64,000 nucleotides of DNA. Origin: Drosophila pseudoobscura. Taxonomy: Eukaryota; Arthropoda; Insecta; Diptera; Drosophilidae. Under the pieces are notes generated by a model, which was not told the origin of the DNA, made no database searches, and saw nothing but the letters and a program-made list of their open reading frames with translations. Location of the stretch: contig NC_046683.1 of the NCBI RefSeq assembly GCF_009870125.1, forward strand, positions 54,761,869 to 54,825,868, read 5' to 3'. Below, piece by piece: positions 35,425 to 47,800 of this stretch (position 1 is the stretch's first letter; each line of letters begins with the position of its first letter). The position numbers and the translations under genes were made by a program.

Positions 35425-36871
35425 TTGGTCGCGTGTCAGCTGTTTTTTGTTGTTTCGCTGCATATCAATTGAGGCGGCCTCCTCGGCTGCCCTTACCCGC
35501 CCCCCCACCCGCTGATCCGGCTGATTACTGGCACGTTTTGCCCTTTTTATGGGCCGCATAAAACCTGTTCGCATACGTTGCATTCGTGGCGAGGGTTGGG
35601 GTTGGGGTCGGGTGGGGCAGATGGAGTTTCTTTTCCGCCAAGTGAGCAAAATTAAAACAAAACATGCGTTTTGTCCGCTGATGGAGATATCGGAGATTCT
35701 GTGGAGGCTTCCTCTCGGTCTCTTTTCTCTGTGCTGCTCTTTCTTCTTCTTGTTTTTATGGATATGGAATGGAGTTCCCGGCTGGACTGGCGACTGGATC
35801 CCCCCCACCCGTCCCCCCGTCTCTCTGTGTGTTGTTTTATTCATGTATCGCACAACGTGGGAACTTTTAATTGTGTTGTGTGCCTGGGATTTCAGAAGAT
35901 ACTCGGACCAATACCAGGAATTGCTGTCCACTTTTCTTTTCTCTCTGTTTGGTTAACCCCCCCAAGCAGGGGGGGGGGGGTCAAGGAAAAGTACTTGAAA
36001 ATGCAAAAAGGATATTTAGTATGCTCCTCCGACAGTGCAAATATCAAAGATTTATTTGTGTGTGAAGCGAAAGGGAAAAAAAAGAAGAATATAAAACCAG
36101 AACAGAACCGTTTCAGGCTTCACTTCACATTCTTATGAAAAGTGGGGGCCAGTGGGGGGCCACCAGAGCAAATATTGTGCCACCCGGAAAAAGGGTCCAC
36201 TCTAGCCGTCGAACGGGAGGGGAAGGGGGGGCGGGCGACCCTTATAAACATGTCAATCACAAGTAAATTGTAGCAGATTTAATGGACCCATCCGGGGCCT
36301 GTCCAACGGAATGTGGAGGGGGGGCTGGGGGCTGAGAAATTCCAGCGAAAGCCGGGCCGAAATGCAAATGGCGGTTGTCATAGATTTGCCGCCTTTCCAT
36401 TTCACTGCTTAGCAGGAATTTATGGGGCTCCCCGGGCTCCCCGGGCTCCTCGGAGGCCTAGGCGCGCGATGGATTGTTTAATGAAACTTTAAGTGCGTGC
36501 CCGGCCAGTGGGGCACGTAGCACAGCGAGCGTGGCAGGAAGGAGCGTGGAGTGAAGGACTAGTGCCTGCACTCAATTGCAGCATGGCCGACCACAAAATG
36601 GCGTCGAAAGCACTTCCGCTCGAGTTAAAAACAAAAAGTCATGCAAGAAGCAGCAGCAGAAGGAGGAGCCGGAGCCGGAGCAGGAGCCGGAGCAGCATCA
36701 TCATCGTACGTGAAATGTAGCCTGACTTGTTTTTTTAATAACAGCCGTCCGAGAAAAACCCTATCCCCCCTCCCAGAATCCACTGCTGCCCTCCTCCTCC
36801 TCCTGCCCCCCCGAGACAGCTTTAGCGGCTATTAGAAAATTGCGAAAATTGCGCACACGTTTTCGCACACG

Positions 36872-36888
36872 CCACACACACACACACA

Positions 36889-36955
<67 letters not shown>

Positions 36956-36968
36956 CACACACACACAG
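36872..36968. repeat. (CA)n microsatellite
   Basis: About 95 bp of nearly pure CA with a few interruptions (CAGA, CGCCA). It produces a poly(Cys/Val) ORF on the minus strand that is not a gene. Confidence 0.95.
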
Positions 36969-37219
36969 ACAGACGAGAGAGAGACGTCCAGAGACGACGA
37001 CGTTGCATGCCCCCGGGCAATCGAGTGCAGTTTGTGGCCTCAGATTTATTGCAGACTCGGAGTCCCGTTCGAATTTTAAACAGTTTTTCGTTAAGTTTGG
37101 TTTATTAAGCCTTGGGCCAGGCGGCGGCAGGCGGCAGGCAGGCAGCCGGCAGGCAGGAGGCCCCTCTGCATAATTCATCTGGTTTAAGGGTTTTCCACCA
37201 TTTCATTTTCCACCGGAAT

Positions 37220-37250
<31 letters not shown>

Positions 37251-39427
37251 ATCCTCCGATCCTTGTGGCTCGTTTTAAATCATTTGGCTGGCTGGCTGGC
37301 TGGCGGTAGTTTTTGGCCATTTTATGGGCAGAGCAATAGGTGTGGCCGTTGATGTTTATTGGATGGATAAGTGGACAGCGGTAGTGCTTGGATTGGAGCT
37401 TACTTCACAAATATTCCCCGTTTTTGTGGGTAATTTTGGTAATTTATGGCGGAAAAACGAGAGTTGAAGATGCACTTTTACGAGTACGGCGCGGCGGCGA
37501 GAGTTTTTGGCAAGAGATGTTGCTGCTAATTGAATTCTTCCCATCAAAGCAGTTTTAGAAGAACATTTCGGCTCAAGAAAGATGGTCTTAAAGAGCCTCA
37601 AAAGGTTACCAAAAGGGCCCTTAACTGGAGAAGCATGAAAGTTACTTTATTTTTCAGACATATCAAAATTCTTGAAAATCGTATTCCACCCTCGAAACTG
37701 CTCCAAAAGTTGAATAGCCCCATTTGGGAAAGAAAAGATTCATCAAATTTCCTTTGAAAAGTTTGCATTTTCTTGAAGGCTTTAAGAGGCGACTAGCCGA
37801 ACCGAAAGCGGCCAAAATGTTGCTGAAATTGGAACCGAAAATGCGTTGAGTTAACCCTTAGTCGCCCCCCTAGCCGCATGGCCGGGGCCAGGTCCCCTCC
37901 CGCGGTGCAGAAAAGGGGCAGTTAAGTGCTCGTTCCATGCCCCAACCCCCCAACCCCAAACCCCACTTTAATTTGGCAAAAATCTAGGCATATGCCCCGT
38001 CAAGGCTTTATGGTTTCACCTTCAAAATGCCGAAAAATGAACGGAATGAAAGGAAACCCTGCGGCGTCTCTGATTACACACACACGCACACACACACACA
38101 CAGAGAGGAGAAATATATGCCACGTGTACGTATGTGGCACCTCTCTAAAACGGCAAAATCGATAGTGTTGCCAGCCACGAGGAAAAAACAAGAAATGAAA
38201 AAAGGAAAACCAGGCATAAAACAGAAAGAAGGGGGAGGGGGGAGAAGGGGGGGGGGGGGTGTCTGAAAATGCCTGCCATTTGAAACATTAATTGATTGAA
38301 TTTCCGAGACGCAGCGAAGTGAGAAGACAAAGGCGAAACTTTTTGGGGGGGCATAAATATTAATATGACAGCAAAATTATGCGTGGCACAAACAAATGTT
38401 TAAAATTCAAACAAGAAGCCCCTCCCTCCCCCCCTCCCCCGCCACCCCTTGGAGTCCCCCGAAGAAAAGCCATTCAAGGTCGCAGCAGGAACAACAAGGA
38501 CAGCGACAAGTGTTTAAATTAATAAGTATGACGGAAGGACTTGCCACCCCCTGCCCTTGCCCTCCCCTTTCCGTTACCAGGCGTCGGCCTAAAAGCAGGC
38601 TGCGAAAATTCTATGCGGCTGTGGCAAATTAATTTTCATTGAGGCACAGCCAAAGCCAGCTTTTCCCCCCCGACAATTGTTTAGATTTTTCCGGGGGACT
38701 TGATTTGCATTTATTGCAGTAATTGCGGCAACAACAATTCGGGGATTCACTCGAAAACTATTTCCAGTCTTCATATTTAATTAATATTCGTTGGAGGATT
38801 CGGGAGGAGGACTTTCGAAGGACACTTGCAATTGGCGCTTAACTTTTCGTGCTCCGGCGGATCGCCGGGAATCTATGGCACTGATGATAGCGCTAATTGT
38901 TCTAATGCGCTCAAGCAGTAAGCTGCTTAAAATTGCTCCCAAATTGCAGGAAACGGCAATGGCAATGGCAACGGCTTTAGGGGAGGGGGGGGAGGAGGAA
39001 AAAACACACACACACACGCAGGAATGTGGCAGGGTGTGGGTGTGTGACTAGGACAAGGATGGATGCCTGTCTCTGCTTAGGTATTAACAGGGACTTTGGC
39101 GCCGACACCACCGTGGGAAAGGTTGATAGATGCCCCACAAATTGCCGTTGCAAAAGACAATACGCGGGGGGGGGGGGGGGGGGGAGATTTTAAAGTAAGA
39201 AAACATTTGGGAGCTTGGTAAAAAGATTCAAGATACTTGATCAAGGAATGCCTAAACCACGAGGAACGCACCTAAGGAGGCAATAGCTAAGCCAGAAGTA
39301 AGCCATAGGAAAACCCAAGGATTGAAAGATAGATATATCTATGGGATCTGAGAAAAGATTGTTAGTAGGAGAGAGGTAGAGATGTATCTATGTATGTATG
39401 CACCATAACCCATTATAATTATCAACA

Positions 39428-39690
39428 AATCACAACTATTCGCATGCCTCTTGAATACTTTCGATCATTACGAGTACTTCCTTCAGTTCTTCGACGTCGC
39501 AGACAATCAAATGAAGAGTGAGCGGGAAAAAGAACCGAAATTTGAGGACCTGACAAAGTAAAAATTCCGATATCTGCTTCGTTTAGGCCGTTTTGGGCGA
39601 GTGTTTTGTTTAAATGAGAAGCAAAGACCGAATTCCATCGAAACGATGCGGCTGACGGCAGGGCTCTATAAATGAAAAATATATATAACC
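39428..39690 (+). repeat. Diverged dispersed repeat, copy A
   Basis: It shares, in order and with similar spacing, AATCACAACTAT, CTTTCGATCATTACGA, GAGTGAGCG and ACCGAAATTT with the reverse complement of 57.5-57.8 kb (copy B). Ends are approximate. Family not identified. Confidence 0.55.
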
Positions 39691-40093
39691 TTAAGGTTAT
39701 CAGGAACTCACAAAAACACAACTAAAAATAAACCATAACTGTCCAAAAATAAACCCAAAAAAAGGCAATAAACATCTGCCATAACTTCCACAGAAAGGAA
39801 AGGTAGAGTCCAAACGAATTGGAATATCGAAAAATCTACACCAAAAATGGGCGAAGAGAAAAAGTACCAAGGATCACAGAAGATCACAAAGAACCGAATG
39901 AATAACCTTTATATTCCCGCTATAAATGTTTTTGAGCAAAGGCTATGGGTTTCTTTGAGTGGAGCTGTAATCTGGCCTCACCCCAAAAGCACTTACACTT
40001 TCCATCGTCTAACTAATCTTATTCTCATCTGCTAATCTATCAAGCAGGCAGCGATAGTGATCGCGTGAGTGAGTGGAAATGTTAAAGCCATTG

Positions 40094-41159
40094 TTAGAGT
40101 TTGCTGTTTGGAAGAAAGCGTGGCTGTTGCGACCCCTGGGACCCCGCCTTGGACCCCTCCTTGGAGTCCAGCGTCGGAGGTCGATGGCGAATGAGAAAGG
40201 GCACAATGTACTGGGCACACTTCTCGGGCTCGTTGAGGTGGACATGATGGGTGCCCTGCACTTGGTGGAACTCAAAGTTTGGATTGCATTCGCTGAGAAT
40301 AGAGAAGGCCTCGCTGGGCCCCAGGAACGGCGAATCGGAGGCCTTGATGATCAGATAGGGATTCCTCTCGATGCGACGCGCCATCGCCGCAAACAGGCCG
40401 TCGTCGAGGTAGGCGTGGTTTATGAACTTGATGCGCCCATCCCGGGAAAAGTAATGCTTCTCCGGATACACCTCCGACCTGGTCACCTGGCGGTGGAGTA
40501 TGTGATGGGCCACTTCGTAGCGAACCGACTGGAAGCTGCCCTGGACCTGGGCCCTGCACATCGTCTCCAGCGTGTAGGCGGGCGGCTCGCCGTCGCTGCC
40601 CTCCACCAGTCGCTGGTCCTCCCGCAAATGCTTCTCCATATTTTGCGCCGACAGCCGCAGATTGTTGCCGTCCGGCTGCCTGCAAGCGGATACCAGAATG
40701 TCCAGCGATATGACCATGTCCACGGTGTGCGGCGCCAGAGCGGCATAGACAAACATGAGGATGGCCCCCATGGAGTGCCCCAAGAGGGAGACCGTCTTCC
40801 AGCCATATGCCCTCATTACCAGCGGAATGATGTACACGTAATCGTCGACGCTGTAGTGCATGCCGGGCTGCAGGTGGGAGGACCTTCCGTGGCCCGGCAG
40901 ATCGATGCACAGCACGCCCAAATAGCCGGGCAGCAGGGGTATCAGCCGGTCAAAGGTCCCCAGGTTGTCCAGCCATCCGTGAATCGCCAGAATGGGTCGC
41001 TCCGTTCGATTGCCGTACCAGCGACCCGATATGTGGCCCCACGGCGCCGATATTCTCACTTCCTCGTACTGCAAAGACCACGAGAACTGGTGCAATACCT
41101 CCACCTTTTCACTTTTCCATTATGAAAGCACTTACATCATCCAGCGACAATGTGCCCAT
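40094..41159 (-). CDS. SERHL-like alpha/beta hydrolase 1 (two exons)
   Basis: Exon 1 is 41159-41136 (MGTLSLDD, donor GAT|GTAAGT) and exon 2 is 41068-40094 (acceptor GTCTTTGCAG), phase 0, 332 aa. Family: SERHL/kraken-type serine hydrolase. Seen: WGHISGRWYG, the HGWLDN oxyanion-loop motif (about residue 34), DLPGHGRSS, the nucleophile elbow GHSMGA and the C-terminal His motif GTHHVHL. The substrate is unknown for this family. No signal peptide or membrane segment; probably cytosolic or peroxisomal, though it ends NSKL*. The ORF that starts 36 bases further up (MEVLHQ...) is intron read-through; the paralogue's identical exon layout supports the spliced form. First of a tandem pair. Confidence 0.88.
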
Positions 41160-41383
41160 CCTCAAGGCCCGTGTTTTATCTGCAGTATCTCTTCTCTGTG
41201 GGAACAGGCCTTCAACGATTCGCAAATTCGGCGAGGCGACTGTCCGCTCAAAGATCTATGCGCGGAATGATTCCGGAACACAGCACCAGAAAGAAAGTGG
41301 AATCTGGACTCCATCCGAAGCGTTACGTTGTGCTTTGTTGTGATAAGGAATGTGCCGAAAAGAAAAAGTGACTGCACACCTAG

Positions 41384-41665
41384 TTATACCCGATACTCAA
41401 AATGAGTATTGGGGTATATTAGATTTGTGGTGAAAGTGGATGTGTGTAACATCCAGAAGGAATCGTTTCCGACCCCAAAAAGTGTATATATTCTTGATCA
41501 GCATCAATAGCCGAGTCGATTGAGCCATGTCTGTCTGTCTGTCCGTCCGTCCCCGCCCACTTCCGCACTTCCACTTCCGTCCACTCGCACGCACTCTTTG
41601 TCGTGTCGTTTCGTATTCGCGGCGTCTGCCGGAGGAGAGCCATACCGACTTAGTATCGGGTATAA
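41384..41665. mobile_element. MITE / DINE-1-like non-autonomous element, 282 bp
   Basis: Perfect 14-bp terminal inverted repeats (TTATACCCGATACT at 41384; its reverse complement ends at 41665). The interior carries phrases common in Drosophila DINE-1/mini-me type repeats: CGTTTCCGACCCC, ATATATTCTTGATCAGCATC, CCGAGTCGAT and a GTCT/GTCC tract. No coding capacity. A target-site duplication is not clear. A second, decayed copy is at 27955-28110. Confidence 0.75.
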
Positions 41666-41782
41666 ATGTAGAGTTGCGGTCTCCGCAGCAACTCGCAACG
41701 TTCCCCCTCGTTCTGTGCAGTGTGCACAATTTTTTTGCGAGCTTTCTCTTCAATTCGAGGCATCGTTAAAACCGATAAACGA

Positions 41783-41884
41783 ATGGTGAAAAAAGAACAT
41801 GCAAACAACGAAGAATTTCTCAAGCTTTCTAACGGTGCATCGCACGGCAGGATCGAAAGCTCGCACTGCGAGAAACTGACGATT
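41783..41884 (+). CDS. Possible first coding exon of an unidentified plus-strand gene
   Basis: An ATG in good fly context (AAACGAATGG) opens 34 codons (MVKKEHANNEEFLKLSNGAS...) to an excellent donor, ATT|GTAAGTG. A TATAAA box at 41661-41666 lies about 30 bases before a plausible start site near 41691 and 120 bases before the ATG. The TATA box is the last part of the MITE end. No second exon was found, so this may be chance or a dead 5' end. Confidence 0.25.
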
Positions 41885-42303
41885 GTAAGTGTGCATTCCT
41901 TAACGTATTTGCAAAACAGAGAGAGGGAGAGACAGAGCCCGTTCTACCATTTCTTATCTCCTGGCACCACCTCTTCCTCTTTGGGTCCATGGAAATTTGG
42001 GTTTTTAGTAGGGTTTCAACAGTGGAACGGATCGGAGAGGAGAGGAGCGGAGCGATGGGTAAACATACGATAAGGATTAGGGGGAAGTAGAGAGGTGGAA
42101 CGTTTCCAGTGGCCAGAGTCTTATCTGCAGAATCCCCTCTGGACTATTTTTAGATTGTTTTTGTTTTTTATTTTTATAATTTTTATTTTCGCGAATGTCC
42201 GCTCCACGATCTGTGCACGGAATAGACTCTATGTTTAGTGCGAAACTATTGCTAAAATTATGATTATACAAATCTATTTGTGGCACTTTGGAAGCGGCTC
42301 TTC

Positions 42304-43453
42304 TCACAGTTTGCTTCTCTGTTTGCTGTGCTTGCTCCTGGCGAAGAACTGCTCCTGGGCCTGTCGGCGCTCCTTGGAGCTGAGCTGCTCCCCTCTGCCC
42401 GCCAGAGACCAGGAGGTCAGATTGGGAGGACGGTGGTGTCTGATGAAGGGCCCAATGTACTGGGCGCACTCTTCGGCGGCGTGCAGATGGACGTGATGAG
42501 TGCCGCCCTGCACTTCGTGCAGCTCAAAGTGGGGATTGTTTTTGCCCAGAATGGCGATGGCCTCGTCACAGTGGGGTCCCACATAGGGCGACAGGGAGCC
42601 CTTGATGATTAGGTAGGGCTTTCGCTGGATACGTCTCGCCATCTCCGCAGCGAGTCCTTCTTCCAAGAAGATGTGGTAGTAGAACTTGACCCGTGCATCC
42701 CGCGAGAAGAAGAACCTGTCCGGGTAGAGCTGCGACTTGGCCACCTGGCGGTAGAGCAGATGCTGTGCCTCCCTCGGGGGCACCGAGTTGTAGCTGCCCT
42801 TCGAGAGCACTTTGCGCAGCTCGGGCAGCGTGTAGGCGGGCGGCTCGCGCAGGTTGCCTTCCTCCTGGCGCTCGTCCTCCACCAGGTGCTTCTCCATGTT
42901 CCTGCCGAACGTGTCCACGTCCTTTCCCCTGGCATCGTAGGGAATGGGCAGCAGTATGTCCAGCGAGATGACCATGTCCACCGTGTGCGGCGCCAGGGTC
43001 GCGTAGATGAAGGCCATAATGCCGCCCAGGGAGTGGCCCATCAGCGAGACCTTGTGCCATCCGTACTCCTTCATTACCCGCGGAATGACGAACACGTAGT
43101 CGTAGACGGAGTAATGCATGCCCGGCGGCAGGCGGGACGACCTCCCGTGGCCCGGCAGATCGATGCACAGCACCCCCACGTTGTCGGGCAGCAGCGGTAT
43201 CAGCCGGTCAAAGGTCCCCAGGTTGTCCAGCCATCCGTGAATCGCCAGAATGGGTCGCTCCGTTCGATTGCCGTACCAGCGACCCGATATGTGGCCCCAC
43301 GGCGCCGATATTCTCACCTCCTCGAACTGCAAGAGAGGAACAGATGATCAAACAGGGTCTCAATTGTGTGTAGAATAGTGTAAGCCGTATAAACAATCGA
43401 TCGATGCCGGCATCGATCCGCTGACTCACATTTGCCAGGGACAGCGTTCCCAT
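42304..43453 (-). CDS. SERHL-like alpha/beta hydrolase 2 (two exons)
   Basis: Exon 1 is 43453-43430 (MGTLSLAN, donor AAT|GTGAGT) and exon 2 is 43326-42304 (acceptor CTCTCTTGCAG), phase 0, 348 aa. Same layout and motifs as hydrolase 1: HGWLDN, DLPGHGRSS, GHSLGG and GGTHHVHL. Differences: KGSLSPY where the sister copies have KASDSPF or KGSESHF, so an acidic residue near the active-site strand is lost, and a longer basic/Gln-rich tail (SSKERRQAQEQFFARSKHSK). Upstream of the pair lies a decayed third copy. The 5' part of exon 2 is nearly base-identical to hydrolase 1 (see findings). Confidence 0.88.
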
Positions 43454-44184
43454 CTCGACCGTCGTCGTCGCCCTGTTGAACTTTGAACGGCGCGGTTACT
43501 TTTCGACTTGATCCAGTAATTGCGGCGGCTGTACCCACAGTACTATCTGTGGTATCTTGGCTAGTCGGGCGTGGAGCGATTAGTGTTTTCCGACTCTACA
43601 CATTTCCCCTACGCGCCTCACAGCCGAGTAACCCGAACAGCTGTTCGTGGAATGAATCGGAATCAAAAGTCGCAGCCCAAAGAGTTTACTTGTGCAAAGA
43701 GAAGGCCGCTCGCAGCAAGCTTTCCAGAGAGCAATCATCGAGCTTTGGGCACGAAGAGCATAGCAGCCAGCTTGTGCAAGCAAGCATTATCAGAGCTTTC
43801 TCCATGCGCTTCACATTTTGCTTAAGATTTGTGCATTTTTCAAGTTTGCTCTGCGATCAGTTGTTTTTTTGGATCAATCTTCGGTTCTTAGCAATAGTAT
43901 CTGTTTGTATTGCTTTATTTTCCTTTAATTCATCGCTTGGCAAATGATTTTTCAGCCCGAAACACTTTTGGTAGCTGTCGGTCGGAGATTTTAGAGAATA
44001 CTGTGCGAGCAGATCGAGCTTTGCAGCAGCCAAGCAGAGAGAGAGAGAGAGGGAGGCAGAGAGCGCAAGAAGCTTTAATGCGTACATTTCTTGCTTCCAA
44101 GTCTTGAAAGCTTTCATTTATCTGACAATTTCAATCGCTTTAATATTGTAATTTGCACTAATACCCTTTCAAGGCATCCCAATC
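43454..44184. other. Upstream DNA of hydrolase 2
   Basis: It contains the presumed hydrolase 2 promoter (no clear TATA or Inr-DPE pair) and AAGCTTTC-rich sequence with a GA run at 44038-44060. No gene recognised. Confidence 0.5.
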
Positions 44185-44805
44185 TTGTGCCTAGCCCTAG
44201 TGGCGGGGGTCCTGTGCCGCCTGATGAAGGGCACAATATACATACTTGGCGCATTCCTCTGCTGAGTGGAGCTGGACCTCAACTACATGGAACTCAAAGG
44301 AACTTCGATTCGGTTGCCTTGATGATCATGTAGGGCATCGGCTGGATCCGACGTGCCAGCTCCGCAGGGGGACTAGAGCTTGTGGAGAAACTTGACCCGA
44401 TCATCCCTGCTGGAGAGTAGCCTGTCTTCGATCTGATCCCTGTTCTGTGGGTCAGATGATGGGCCAGGGAAGGGTGCACAGAGTTGAGGGTGTCCTTGGA
44501 GACCAAATTAAATACTTCCTCTCGAGTACGTAGTGGTGGCTGGCCTTCCTTACGCATCTCCTGCCAGTCTGCGGCTTATCCACTGTATGGCTTCACGAGG
44601 GCTGCCCTTCTGCTGTCCAGACAGGTGTAGAGGTGGCCCAGAATCCCCGCCAAAGATTGAACGATCAAGAAGACCTTTTCCATCCGTATTCCTGCATTAT
44701 CAGTGGGATCATGGGCATTAACTCCATTACGCTAAAGCGCATCCCTGGGGCAGATCGATGCCCAGCACACCCAAATAGTCGTGCAGCAGGTCAAAGGCCC
44801 CCGGA
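44185..44805 (-). pseudogene. Decayed third copy of the SERHL-like hydrolase
   Basis: Minus strand fragments align in order with hydrolases 1 and 2: GAFDLLHDYLGVLGIDLP (then a stop a few codons on), MPMIPLIMQEYGWK, REEVFNLVSKDTLNSVHPSLAHHL, PPAELARRIQPMPYMIIKATESKFL, then HSAEECAKY. The HGWLDN and GHSxG motifs are gone, with in-frame stops and frame changes throughout. It cannot encode a working enzyme. Confidence 0.85.
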
Positions 44806-47800
44806 GAAGGTCGCTTCCTTTGGACTTGTTCTATAAAGAGTCTGGGAATCCGCTCTGTATGAAGTATTGCCATGACTACTCTTTTCTTTTGAAACTTTGA
44901 TCATCACTTTCTGATAATTTCCGATGGCCTTCCCCCTGGGCTCAATCTTCCAATTTGCCTTTTCGAAGGCATGGCATGGCATGGTGTGGCCTGGCATGGC
45001 TGACCGTGCCTCGAACAACAACAATCACCGCCTCTCCGGTGACAGAGTCAATAAACTGCCGAGAGATTTGGGGAATGTGTCGATTACTACGTGACTCTCA
45101 AAACGAGTTGGCCTGCTGGTCGCACACCGATACGCTGGGATGGCCATGACTCGCCGCGGTGTCCTTTCAAACTGCATTGAGCACGTGCCACTCGCCTCGC
45201 CAGCGATGGTGAGACGGTGTAGCGGTTGCATGCAACTTAAATCGGGGTTAAGGATGTGCCGTGCTGTGGCAACTTTAAGCGCCTTCTGCTGCTGCCAGAT
45301 CGATTACTCAAGCCCTTTTCGGGCAATTCTTGAGCTGTTTCCTCATCAGTGGCCACTCCCTCGAAGTCCCTTCCAGCTGTCCGGCTGTCCGGCTGTCCAG
45401 AGTGCGGATTACCTTCCGCTGTCTTTATCCTTGACTAACTACAACTCCAGACAGATTCCATCGCATCTCGCTAGCTTGTGGAACCTCTAATTTGCTGAAG
45501 GGGTTGTGCATTTCCTTGTGCATTTCCATCTCGTGTGCTGCAGCCATGATTTATCTTTAATTTATGTTTGGGTAATTTATCATGTCTGTGTTTTTGGGGT
45601 CGCACACAGTCGCACGCCCCCCAGGAACCTCCTCCGTGGCTCCGTGCAGTCGGAGGCAGAGACAGAGAGCTGCTTTCCTTTTCCTGCCTGGGCAAATGCT
45701 ATGCAAATTGTCTTGAGCATTCCCCAAAGTGAAAGTGCCATTTCCCAGGCGCACACACAGAGAGAGAGAGAGCCTCCTTTCTCCTTGTGCACCTCCCCCC
45801 AGTCGCAGCCCCAGCCCCCTTCCCTGATGTGTGCGTGTGTATTGGCCTTGAATCCATAATTTGCTTGTCAACGGCAGCCTCTGGTGGCGCGTTTGCTGCT
45901 GCTTCTGGCTGCTGCTGGATGCCCCACCAAAAATTGTGCGCACATAATTGAGTTCAAGCATTTGGAAGCCAATTATGATTTCCACATTTTCACCCAATTT
46001 TCGCCTCTCATTTCCACGCGCTTTTTGTCCTCCTTGCCGCCCCTCGCGCCCCTCTCTTGTCCCTCCTTTGAGGGCCTTTCGTGCCTCTTGCTTGATGTGT
46101 CCCCCCCCCCCCCCCCCCCTCCGTTTGTGCAGGCACTTGCTTGATGTGTCCTCCCTTTGGGGCCCCCTTTCTTTTGTCCTTTTGTCCTTTTGCTTTTGCT
46201 CTTTTCACATCTCAATCAAGTGGGTGGGCGTCCTTGGCCGTTTCTCCTCTTGCTTTGCAGTCCCCCCCTCCATCGTTGGCCTTCTTTAAGATCCAGCTAC
46301 TGGTTATGGACCGTCTTGAGGCTCCAACTCCAGCTCCCGCTCCATCTCCAGCTCCAGTTTCAGGTTGTGGTCCTCTTCTGCTCCTGATGCCTGATGCCTG
46401 TCGCCTGCGATGTTCCTTTAATTGCTTCTGCCACTTAACATATGCAAATGAAATTTAATTCTTTTCTTTCTCCCTTAACCTGTGCCCCTTAAGTGGCATG
46501 GCATGGCATGGGATGGCCGCCACGCCTTTAGTTTGATAAATATTTATGATTGCCGATGATAGGTTGAACAATGGAAATGGGGTCCCATTCTCCTAGGTAA
46601 ACCCTTTATTTTACCCCCCACCGCACTCCCCGCCACTGAGTTCCGGCAAAAGAAAAGAACAATAAACAATACAGTGGAGGAGGAGGGAGTGGAGGGGGGG
46701 AGTGGGAGTGCCACTCAACGCAACGGAACTCGACGCATGGACTCCGATGAAGCTCTCAACCTGTCAGGACGGATCGGTGGGGGGGTTGGGGGCTCGGGCT
46801 AAGTGTGTGCCGGGACGCCCTAAAGGAGCTTGGAGCTTGGAGCTTGAGCCGGGGCTAAGGCCAACAAAAGATACCGCCGGAAGTCTCGAGCTGATATGCC
46901 ATGCACCTCCAAACCTTCAACAACAACAGCGGCTGGAAAAAACCAGGCAAAACCCAGGGAAATGGTTGGAAAAACTTTGCAACTACTCGTCGTCCCCCCC
47001 CTCTGCCACCCTACACTCCCCTGGCTATTATTCTTTATGTGTTGCTATTTTTTGGCCGGATTCTACGTCGGGGACCAAAGTGCGAGAGAGATTTAAGCTC
47101 GAACAATGGCTGCAGGCATGGGGCAAGGGGCAGGGGGCACGGTCCCGAAAACCGCACGCAGGAAAAACACCGAATGTGAGGAGAATGTAGATTGTGGATG
47201 GAATTGCATTAAGAAATCATTCTCATGTGTGTTTGTGTGTGTGTGTGTGTGTGTGTCCCCTCCCACAACCCTTGCTGTGTGCATTTAATTGTATTTCTTC
47301 TAATTATAAAGCAGAAACAGAAGCAGAAACAGAAGCACCAGCATAAGCCACATTTCTATTTGAATACATTTGCATACGAGGAGCTCTGCTAACGTGGCCA
47401 AAGCACACACACACACAGAGGCATAGGGGAATGTAACAATACTCGGTACACATGTACACGATTCCGTACTCTTTTGCATATTACAATTAGAAATTCCAGA
47501 AAATTACGAATGTAAACCCAGAGAGTTGTTGCCATGAAAATTTGATGCTGCAGCCAGCCAGCCATCCAGCCAGCCTCCTTTTTCCGCAGCTTTGGCCTTC
47601 TCTAATTGAAGGTGAGGGTTTCCCGGGTTACACCTCATCCACAGAAACAGTATGTAAGCTTTTGGAAATTGGATTAGGGAAATGAGTGAAAAGGGTGGCA
47701 AAAAATGGAAAAGAATCTGAATGGGAAATTTCAAGGCATGGAATGTGTGTGGAAAAATGCAAGCCAGAGAGAGAGAGACAGAGAATGGGGGTATACCTTT

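Larger units (their letters stand above)
35425..40093. other. Intergenic DNA between the SESTD1-like gene and hydrolase 1
   Basis: It holds a CA microsatellite (36872-36968), a second CA block at 37219-37240, a third at 38077-38101, G19 at 39166-39184 and one copy of a dispersed repeat (39428-39690). No coding exon recognised. Confidence 0.55.
41160..42303. other. Region between hydrolases 1 and 2
   Basis: It contains the hydrolase 1 upstream region, a 282-bp MITE-like element (41384-41665), a possible plus-strand first exon (41783-41884) and the 3' UTR of hydrolase 2, with two AATAAA signals at about 42160-42185 on the minus strand. Confidence 0.6.

Noticed and set aside
35146..35931. Minus-strand ORF of 261 aa
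   Set aside because: Created by the 28-bp repeat, which lacks stops in every frame.
36761..37178. Poly(Cys/Val) ORFs
   Set aside because: Translation of a CA microsatellite.
46702..47190. Plus-strand ORF of 162 aa in the intergenic region
   Set aside because: No codon bias, motif or splice signals; Gly/Lys-rich low complexity.
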